Assembly (NCBI GenBank): GCA_043813955.1
Contig: JBDRKN010000037.1
Coordinates: 1 to 5,061 of the forward strand
Direction of reading: 5' to 3'
Length of the DNA: 5,061 nucleotides
Source of the DNA: JBDRKN01 sp043813955
GTDB lineage: Bacteria > Patescibacteriota > Patescibacteriia > Patescibacteriales > Patescibacteriaceae
Part shown: positions 1 to 3,844 of the stretch, piece by piece
How positions within the stretch are numbered: position 1 is the stretch's first letter
Layout of the letters: each line of letters begins with the position of its first letter
Notes under the pieces: model-generated
Databases searched by the model: none
Seen by the model: the letters and a program-made list of their open reading frames with translations, nothing else
What the model was told of the DNA's origin: nothing
Program-made: the position numbers and the translations under genes

Positions 1-380
1 GTCTGTTTAATAACTTCTTTGGATAATTTTAAATTTTTAAACAGTTCGCATCCTGCAGTCTGCTTAATTACCTTTGGCACTGGACAGCCAAAATTAATAT
101 CAAATCCCTGAGCCTTATTAGCTAATATTTGCACTGCTTTAATAAAATGTTTTGGATCTGAGCCAAAAAGCTGGATTACATAAGGACTCTCTTTTCTATT
201 ATAATCCAGCATTAATAATGTTTTTTTTGGATTATATGCCAAAGCAGCAGCGCTGGCCATTTCGCTGTAAACAACATCAGCCCCAAAAGATTTGCACATA
301 TGGCGGAATGGAGAATCAGTGACTCCTGCCATGGGCGCTAAGGCATAGATTGGTTTGTTTAATTTCTGCCACATATTCAT
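1..380 (-). CDS. dus: tRNA-dihydrouridine synthase (Dus family), N-terminal part, cut by the left edge
   Basis: Flavoenzyme that reduces specific uridines in the tRNA D-loop to dihydrouridine using FMN and NAD(P)H; cytoplasmic. The 126 complete codons visible encode the first part of the FMN-binding TIM barrel. Residues 13-26 read ALAPMAGVTDSPFR, the Dus opening motif. QLFG at 70-73 holds the conserved FMN-contacting Gln. DINFGCP at 94-100 carries the catalytic Cys99, followed by PKV and a Gly-Cys where many relatives have Gly-Ala or Gly-Ser. The later barrel and the C-terminal tRNA-binding helical domain lie outside the window. The start is ATG at 380-378; a second ATG two codons on (374-372) is possible. 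An in-frame TAG at 389-387 rules out any longer N-terminus. No Shine-Dalgarno is visible in front. It is divergent from the small gene at 447, with 66 bases between. It resembles DusB/NifR3 more than DusA or DusC, but the subfamily is not settled from this fragment. Confidence 0.95.
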   Translation of the reverse strand, partial: MNMWQKLNKPIYALAPMAGVTDSPFRHMCKSFGADVVYSEMASAAALAYNPKKTLLMLDYNRKESPYVIQLFGSDPKHFIKAVQILANKAQGFDINFGCPVPKVIKQTAGCELFKNLKLSKEVIKQ

Positions 381-382
381 AA

Positions 383-411
383 TTGACTAAAAAATATTAA
401 ATTGCTATAGT
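383..411 (+). promoter_or_regulatory. Sigma-70-type promoter with extended -10 for the 106-aa gene
   Basis: The -35 is TTGACT (383-388), the spacer is exactly 17 bases, and the -10 is TATAGT (406-411) preceded by TG and one base (403-405), an extended -10. Both hexamers match consensus at five of six positions. Transcription would begin near 418, giving a leader of about 29 bases that contains the AGGGG ribosome binding site. The -35 begins 3 bases from the dus start codon, so this promoter fills the divergent intergenic region and would share space with any dus promoter, which I could not identify. Confidence 0.75.
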
Positions 412-434
412 TTATTCAGTTCTTTCATTAATAT

Positions 435-439
435 AGGGG
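435..439 (+). promoter_or_regulatory. Ribosome binding site (AGGGG) of the 106-aa gene
   Basis: AGGGG lies 7 bases before the ATG at 447-449. It supports this start and supports the ORF being a real gene. It stands out because dus, cysS and the pilin gene in the same window lack a recognisable site. Confidence 0.7.
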
Positions 440-446
440 TATTATC

Positions 447-767
447 ATGACTTATTTTATAATAGTAATTCTCTTGTTTATAATATTTTTGTTTATTTTA
501 ATCAAGAAATTTGGTTTAAAAAAACAAAAAAATTATAATATAATTAACTTGCCTAAAGATGGTACTTATGTTGTTAAACGTTTCTTAACCAAAAAAGTGG
601 TATTTATGAATAAGCGCAGCAAAGACCCTTCAAGCGATAAATTATATTCTAAATACAATGTATCCTGGACTCTTTCTAAAAAAATATTAAAAAACAAACA
701 ATTTAGGGTTGGGTCTGTTATAGAAATAAAGAATGGTAACGCAAGAATAGCTGGCTTTTCGCCATAA
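447..767 (+). CDS. Small membrane-anchored protein of unknown function (106 aa)
   Basis: I do not recognise this protein. Residues 2-19 are an uninterrupted hydrophobic helix rich in Ile, Leu and Phe, followed at once by KKFGLKKQK. That basic stop-transfer stretch predicts an N-out/C-in signal anchor, with about 80 residues in the cytoplasm; an uncleaved signal peptide is less likely because no small-residue cleavage site follows. The C-terminal part is very basic, has no cysteine, and alternates short polar and hydrophobic stretches (KKVVFMN, NVSWTL, FRVGSVIEI), suggesting a small beta-rich fold. The start is supported by AGGGG 7 bases upstream and a close-to-consensus promoter; a terminator hairpin begins 4 bases after the TAA. 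It is the only plus-strand gene and forms a complete single-gene transcription unit between dus and cysS. The first third is visibly more A/T-rich than its neighbours, partly because it encodes Ile, Phe and Lys. I am confident that it is a gene; its function is open. Confidence 0.8.
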   Translation: MTYFIIVILLFIIFLFILIKKFGLKKQKNYNIINLPKDGTYVVKRFLTKKVVFMNKRSKDPSSDKLYSKYNVSWTLSKKILKNKQFRVGSVIEIKNGNARIAGFSP

Positions 768-770
768 TGC

Positions 771-799
771 AAAACGCGCTCAATAAAGCGCGTTTTTTT
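771..799. terminator. Rho-independent terminator shared by two convergent genes
   Basis: An inverted repeat AAAACGCGCT (771-780) and AGCGCGTTTT (787-796) flanks a 6-base loop. On the plus strand it is followed by a run of seven T (793-799), a strong terminator for the 106-aa gene. On the minus strand the same hairpin starts at the cysS stop codon (800-798) and is followed by only four T (774-771), so it should stop cysS transcripts less efficiently. Confidence 0.9.
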
Positions 800-2174
800 A
801 TTGCTTAATAACTCTCATTTTGCCAGTACTATCCTCTACTTTATAGCCTAAGTCTTCAATCTTTTTCCTAATTTGATCAGATTCTTCCCAGTCTTTTGAA
901 TCCCTGGACTGCTGGCGCTGGTTAATCAGATCCTGAACATTGTCTGGCAAATCAGCTGTATGCCCTATTTTGTCCAAAGACAAGCCTAAAACTTTATCAA
1001 AATCTAATACTGTTGATAACTTATCTGGATTTGATAAATCTGATTTTAGCAATTCCTGCACTACAGCTAAAGCCTGCGGTATATTAAGATCATCATTAAT
1101 GGCTTTTAAGAACTTTTTCTTAAATCCTTTGTCAATCTGTCCATGATCATTTCCTAAATTAATTATCTGATTATGCAAATGCTGAAAACCATTGCCAGAA
1201 TTTTGCATAATCTTATAGCTATACTCCATTGGCTTGCGATAATGCACCTGCAGGCATGCAAAACGGTATGTTAAAGGATCTAAGTCCTGCTTGATTAAAG
1301 CGTTTTCCAAAGTAAGAAAATTCTCCTCGCTCTTAGCCATTTTCTTTCCCCCAGCAATATTTAAAAAAGCTCCATGTAGCCAGAAATTAAAGAACTTCCT
1401 GCCAGTAGCTGATTCTGACTGGACAATTTCATTAGTATGATGGATATTAATGTGATCAACTCCCCCGCAATGAATATCCAGCTGATCTCCTAAAACAGCC
1501 AAGCTCATTGCTGAACATTCAATATGCCAGCCTGGAAAGCCAACTCCCCATGGAGAATCCCATTCTTGCTCGCGCCTAACACCCTTTGGAGAAAATTTCC
1601 ATAAAGCAAAGTCAGTTGGATTCTTTTTTTCATCATTCTTTTCAACCCTGGCTCCTTCGCGCAAAGCGTCTAATGGTATATGGCTTAGCTTGTTGTATTC
1701 TAAAACTTTTGATGTATCAAAATATATGCCGTCAGAAGTATTATAAGTATATCCTTTATCCTCTAATGTTTTAACTAAATCAATCTGTTCCTGAATATAA
1801 TCAGTGGCCTTGCACCAAATATTAGGTTCTGAAATATTTAATCTCTTAATATCATCTTTAAAGGCCTTGGTATAGAATTCTGCTATTTCCTTAGCTGTCT
1901 TGCCTTCACGCTTGGCTCCTTCCTCCATCTTATCCTCTCCCATATCCATATCTCCAACCAAATGGCCGACATCAGTAATATTCATTACATGCTTAACTTC
2001 ATAGCCATTGTAAATCAAAGCGCGCTTTAACAAATCTTCAAAAATATATGTGCGCAAATTGCCAATATGCGCATAGTCATATACAGTTGGACCGCAGGTA
2101 TATAATCCAACCCTATTACGTTTGATTGGCTTAAATTCCTCCTTGCTCTTAGTTAAAGTGTTAAATAATAGCAT
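798..2174 (-). CDS. cysS: Cysteinyl-tRNA synthetase
   Basis: Class I aminoacyl-tRNA synthetase that activates cysteine with ATP and charges tRNA-Cys in the cytoplasm; essential for translation. At 458 aa it is full length (the E. coli enzyme has 461). The Rossmann catalytic domain shows GLYTCGPTVYDYAHIGN, with the HIGH-type motif HIGN at 36-39. The second ATP-binding signature is KMAKS at 278-282, with Ala in place of the usual Ser. The zinc ligands, by alignment to the E. coli set, are Cys27, Cys220 (HIEC), His245 and Glu249 (HHTNE). The usual FPHHENE stretch is replaced by INIHHTNE. The C-terminal region from about 350 (KAINDDLNIPQAL) is the helical anticodon-recognition part, ending in the DQIRKKIEDLGYKVED segment typical of the family. 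ATG at 2174-2172 gives the expected MLLFNTLTKSKEEF opening. No Shine-Dalgarno precedes it, and only 21 bases separate it from the end of tRNA-Thr, so it is probably co-transcribed with the two tRNAs. Confidence 0.98.
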   Translation of the reverse strand: MLLFNTLTKSKEEFKPIKRNRVGLYTCGPTVYDYAHIGNLRTYIFEDLLKRALIYNGYEVKHVMNITDVGHLVGDMDMGEDKMEEGAKREGKTAKEIAEFYTKAFKDDIKRLNISEPNIWCKATDYIQEQIDLVKTLEDKGYTYNTSDGIYFDTSKVLEYNKLSHIPLDALREGARVEKNDEKKNPTDFALWKFSPKGVRREQEWDSPWGVGFPGWHIECSAMSLAVLGDQLDIHCGGVDHINIHHTNEIVQSESATGRKFFNFWLHGAFLNIAGGKKMAKSEENFLTLENALIKQDLDPLTYRFACLQVHYRKPMEYSYKIMQNSGNGFQHLHNQIINLGNDHGQIDKGFKKKFLKAINDDLNIPQALAVVQELLKSDLSNPDKLSTVLDFDKVLGLSLDKIGHTADLPDNVQDLINQRQQSRDSKDWEESDQIRKKIEDLGYKVEDSTGKMRVIKQ

Positions 2175-2195
2175 AGATTTTATTTATTCTATTTG

Positions 2196-2268
2196 AGCCA
2201 CCCGTCGGACTCGAACCGACGACCTACAGTTTACAAAACTGTTGCTCTTCCAGCTGAGCTAGGGTGGC
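2196..2268 (-). tRNA. tRNA-Thr (anticodon UGU)
   Basis: A full 73-base cloverleaf. The acceptor GCCACCC pairs with GGGTGGC over 7 perfect pairs. The D stem is GCTC/GAGC, and the anticodon stem ACAGT/ACTGT encloses loop TTTGTAA, so the anticodon is TGT at 2235-2233. The variable loop is 5 bases, and the T arm GTCGG/CCGAC has loop TTCGAGT. The discriminator base is U. CCA is not encoded (the next bases are CAA), so a CCA-adding enzyme is needed. It follows tRNA-Lys after 5 bases and precedes cysS by 21. Confidence 0.97.
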
Positions 2269-2273
2269 GATAG

Positions 2274-2346
2274 TACGCCGTACAGGATTCGAACCTGTGA
2301 CCTTCTGCTTAAAAGGCAGCTGCTCTACCAACTGAGCTAACGGCGC
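2274..2346 (-). tRNA. tRNA-Lys (anticodon UUU)
   Basis: A 73-base cloverleaf. The acceptor is GCGCCGT/ACGGCGT, whose first pair is a G-U wobble. The D stem is GCTC/GAGC. The anticodon arm GCTGC-CTTTTAA-GCAGA has anticodon TTT at 2313-2311, and its outermost stem position is a G-A mismatch (27-43). The variable loop is AGGTC, and the T arm ACAGG/CCTGT has loop TTCGAAT. The discriminator is A. CCA is not encoded. It is the first gene of the tRNA-Lys, tRNA-Thr, cysS unit, about 29 bases after the predicted transcription start. Confidence 0.96.
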
Positions 2347-2356
2347 AAGTAAAAAT

Positions 2357-2373
2357 AGCTTTGGAACAAAGCT
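2357..2373 (-). other. Leader hairpin at the 5' end of the tRNA-Lys/tRNA-Thr/cysS transcript
   Basis: A perfect 7-bp inverted repeat, AGCTTTG-TTC-CAAAGCT on the minus strand, followed by ATTTTT. It starts only about 2 bases after the predicted transcription start (near 2375) and ends 10 bases before the mature tRNA-Lys 5' end. It resembles a weak terminator in shape but is probably too close to the start site to work as one. It could protect the 5' end or assist RNase P processing; that role is inferred. Confidence 0.5.
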
Positions 2374-2381
2374 GTAGCAAT

Positions 2382-2410
2382 ATCATAACAGGGTTTTGCT
2401 AAAAAATCAA
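2382..2410 (-). promoter_or_regulatory. Promoter of the tRNA-Lys, tRNA-Thr, cysS unit
   Basis: On the minus strand the -35 is TTGATT (2410-2405), the spacer is 17 bases, and the -10 is TATGAT (2387-2382) preceded by TGT, an extended -10. The predicted start is near 2375, about 29 bases before tRNA-Lys. The -35 begins 4 bases after the T-run of the pilin terminator, so the two transcription units are packed end to end. Confidence 0.75.
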
Positions 2411-2414
2411 GTTT

Positions 2415-2441
2415 AAAAAAGGGCAATTTCCATTGCCCTTT
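2415..2441 (-). terminator. Rho-independent terminator of the pilin gene
   Basis: On the minus strand, AAAGGGCAAT and its complement (2441-2432 and 2427-2418) form a 10-bp stem around a GGAA tetraloop; the six-T run at 2420-2415 overlaps the stem's last three bases. It lies 14 bases after the pilin TGA codon, which confirms that TGA is used as stop here. Confidence 0.92.
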
Positions 2442-2455
2442 ATATAAAAATCAAT

Positions 2456-3172
2456 TCAAGGAGCAGCGGCTCCAATAGCTTCCATTACGTATCTAACTAG
2501 AATATATGATGCAAAGATTATAATTAATCCTAATGTTGCCCAAATTAATGTATTTCTGCCTCTTTCTACGCTTTGCTCATTGCCAGCAGCTGTCATCCAG
2601 ACAAAACCGCCATAAACAAACATAATTAATGCAATAGCGCCTATTATAGCTAAGATTGCCCTAACTACCTTTCCAATAACTTCAGGAACACTTATAGTCT
2701 TCAATGGATTAGTCAGCTGGGTAAAGTCTGGCAACATCATTGTATTGGAGCCTGAAGCGCTTCCAGATGAGGCGCTTCCTGAGGCGCTTCCCATTCCGCA
2801 ATCCATGCCTTCAAAACTATCTATAGTAGGCAAAGCAGTATTTTCTTGAGGACAATCATTTCCATTCCAGCCATAATTATTAACAAAATCAAATTTTTTA
2901 TCTACTTTAATATCTTCTCTAAAATGAAGGTCCACCATAGCCGAACACTGATTATATCTAATACCTGATAACGTACTTTCTAATGATACATAAGTACTAT
3001 AGCAATTTGTATCAGGAGTATCTTTTACATATTCGCCAATAGCCTGATCAGGATAATGGCCATAAATATATGGAATAGTGCAGCAAGCTGCATCTGTTTT
3101 AGCAATAGCTATTGCAAAAACACCTAAAAGGATTAATAAGATGATAAATTTGAATTGATAAATTTTAAACAT
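2456..3172 (-). CDS. Secreted VirB2-like (type IV secretion pilin) protein with a cysteine-containing N-terminal domain
   Basis: Predicted envelope or pilus subunit of the VirB2/TrbC-like class (the T4SS-pilin type family common in Patescibacteria), 238 aa. Residues 1-28 form a signal peptide: basic start, hydrophobic core, likely cleavage after TDA. Residues 29-127 are an extracytoplasmic domain with exactly six cysteines (30, 31, 57, 76, 107, 125), possibly three disulfides; I do not recognise this domain. A linker at 128-142 is built of GSAS repeats. The C-terminal module has helix 1 at about 168-193 (ending MFVYGGFVWMTAAGN), a short charged turn NEQSVERGR, and helix 2 at about 208-228. 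This hairpin, especially YGGFxWMTAAGNE and the following basic turn, is the diagnostic part. The start ATG at 3172-3170 has no Shine-Dalgarno and a leader of only about 14 bases. The gene has its own promoter and terminator, and no other conjugation or secretion genes are in the window. It may be a surface pilus subunit rather than part of a DNA-transfer machine. Confidence 0.85.
   Translation of the reverse strand: MFKIYQFKFIILLILLGVFAIAIAKTDAACCTIPYIYGHYPDQAIGEYVKDTPDTNCYSTYVSLESTLSGIRYNQCSAMVDLHFREDIKVDKKFDFVNNYGWNGNDCPQENTALPTIDSFEGMDCGMGSASGSASSGSASGSNTMMLPDFTQLTNPLKTISVPEVIGKVVRAILAIIGAIALIMFVYGGFVWMTAAGNEQSVERGRNTLIWATLGLIIIFASYILVRYVMEAIGAAAP
2753..2791 (-). repeat. In-frame 12-bp repeat encoding a GSAS linker in the pilin
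   Basis: Three copies of the unit TGARGCGCTTCC (plus strand) lie at 2753-2764, 2768-2779 and 2780-2791; the last two are identical and directly adjacent, and a 3-base insert separates the first. On the coding strand each copy encodes Gly-Ser-Ala-Ser (residues 128-140 of the pilin). Because the unit is a multiple of three, loss or gain of copies would change linker length without breaking the frame. Confidence 0.85.
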
Positions 3173-3193
3173 AAATAAAAAATTATTAATTAA

Positions 3194-3222
3194 ATTATAG
3201 CAAAAAAAAAGGCGGATTGCAA
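3194..3222 (-). promoter_or_regulatory. Promoter of the pilin gene, embedded in the preceding terminator
   Basis: On the minus strand the -35 is TTGCAA (3222-3217), the spacer is 17 bases, and the -10 is a perfect TATAAT (3199-3194) preceded by TGC, an extended -10. The -35 lies in the second arm of the terminator hairpin and the T-run forms part of the spacer. Predicted start near 3187, leaving a leader of about 14 bases before the ATG. Confidence 0.72.
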
Positions 3223-3239
3223 ATTATTTGCTATCCGCC
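3202..3239 (-). terminator. Strong rho-independent terminator of the SPFH operon
   Basis: On the minus strand, GGCGGAT-A-GCAAA and its complement form a long stem (3239-3211) with one A-A mismatch and a 3-base loop, followed by nine T (3210-3202). It begins 5 bases after the TAA of the 199-aa gene. Confidence 0.93.
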
Positions 3240-3244
3240 ATTGG

Positions 3245-3844
3245 TTATCTTATTTCAATAACAGACATTAACATATCTTTATCTGTTATTTGCTTCTTTC
3301 TATTCTTTTTAGAAAAAGAGCTACTAGTATTAGGGGTATCACTATCTGAAATTATTACCATTATCCTTGTATTGTTATGAATGGCTTCTAATTCAAAAGT
3401 GTCAATATCATCTCCTAGTTCAGTATGCTTCTCTCTCGTTAAAACTTTCTCAGTCCCATCGCTTTTAATAAATTTGATAGATTTATTAAATCTAATATCT
3501 AAAAAAGAACCTAGCGGGACATTGAACTTTCTGGAAATTTCACCTTTGTTAAGGAGAAATTCTCCTGGTACTATTGCTGGAATAACAGCTGATTGTTCTT
3601 TGTGTTCATAATATTTATCCCTTTTATTAGTGTGTTGATCCTTTTTATCTGGAATAAATAAATATATAGCTGTTGCCGAAACTATTAACATTGAAAAAAA
3701 CAATATTGCTGCAAAAGAAATAAAGGATTTTGAACTTTCAGTTTTCTTTTGCTGCTTTTCTGGCTTTTTCTTGTCTGGCGCATCTGCTGGATTCTTTTTA
3801 AAAGAATCATCAATTAATGGCTCTGGTTTTAAATTCTTTCTCAT
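3245..3844 (-). CDS. Single-pass membrane protein of unknown family, translationally coupled to the SPFH gene (199 aa)
   Basis: I do not recognise a family. Residues 1-40 are hydrophilic, rich in Lys, Pro, Asp and Glu, and probably disordered and cytoplasmic. Residues 41-64 form one transmembrane helix (FISFAAILFFSMLIVSATAI and on). Residues 65-85 are a charged juxtamembrane stretch. Residues 86-166 look like a compact beta-rich domain outside the membrane (VIPAIVPGEFLLNKGEI, FNVPLGSFLDIRF, IKFIKSDG, FELEAI, RIMVIISD). A Ser/Lys-rich insert at about 168-186 precedes a last strand, MSVIEIR. There are no cysteines, so it is unlike the neighbouring pilin. The start ATG overlaps the stop of the SPFH gene by one base (TAATG), and a good Shine-Dalgarno lies 7 bases upstream inside that gene, so the two proteins are probably made together and may form a complex. 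A terminator follows 5 bases after the TAA. The topology (N-in, C-out) is inferred from charge distribution. Confidence 0.85.
   Translation of the reverse strand: MRKNLKPEPLIDDSFKKNPADAPDKKKPEKQQKKTESSKSFISFAAILFFSMLIVSATAIYLFIPDKKDQHTNKRDKYYEHKEQSAVIPAIVPGEFLLNKGEISRKFNVPLGSFLDIRFNKSIKFIKSDGTEKVLTREKHTELGDDIDTFELEAIHNNTRIMVIISDSDTPNTSSSFSKKNRKKQITDKDMLMSVIEIR

Noticed and set aside
381..446. A promoter for dus on the minus strand
   Set aside because: Several A/T-rich -10-like strings exist, but none is paired with a convincing -35 at 16-18 bases.
566..772. 68-codon minus-strand frame opposite the 106-aa gene
   Set aside because: Fully antisense to a gene with promoter, Shine-Dalgarno and terminator; no ribosome site or plausible protein features of its own.
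940..1146. 68-codon plus-strand frame inside cysS
   Set aside because: Antisense shadow of a confidently identified synthetase gene.
1586..1774. 62-codon plus-strand frame inside cysS
   Set aside because: Antisense shadow over the catalytic-domain coding region.
3077..3098. Lipoprotein signal in the pilin precursor (Cys30 after the hydrophobic core)
   Set aside because: The residues before Cys30 are Asp-Ala-Ala, with no Leu or similar at -3, so the lipobox is not met; ordinary signal peptidase cleavage after Ala28 or Ala29 fits better.
3381..3611. 76-codon plus-strand frame inside the 199-aa gene
   Set aside because: Antisense to a gene whose start and end are fixed by a coupled start codon and a terminator.
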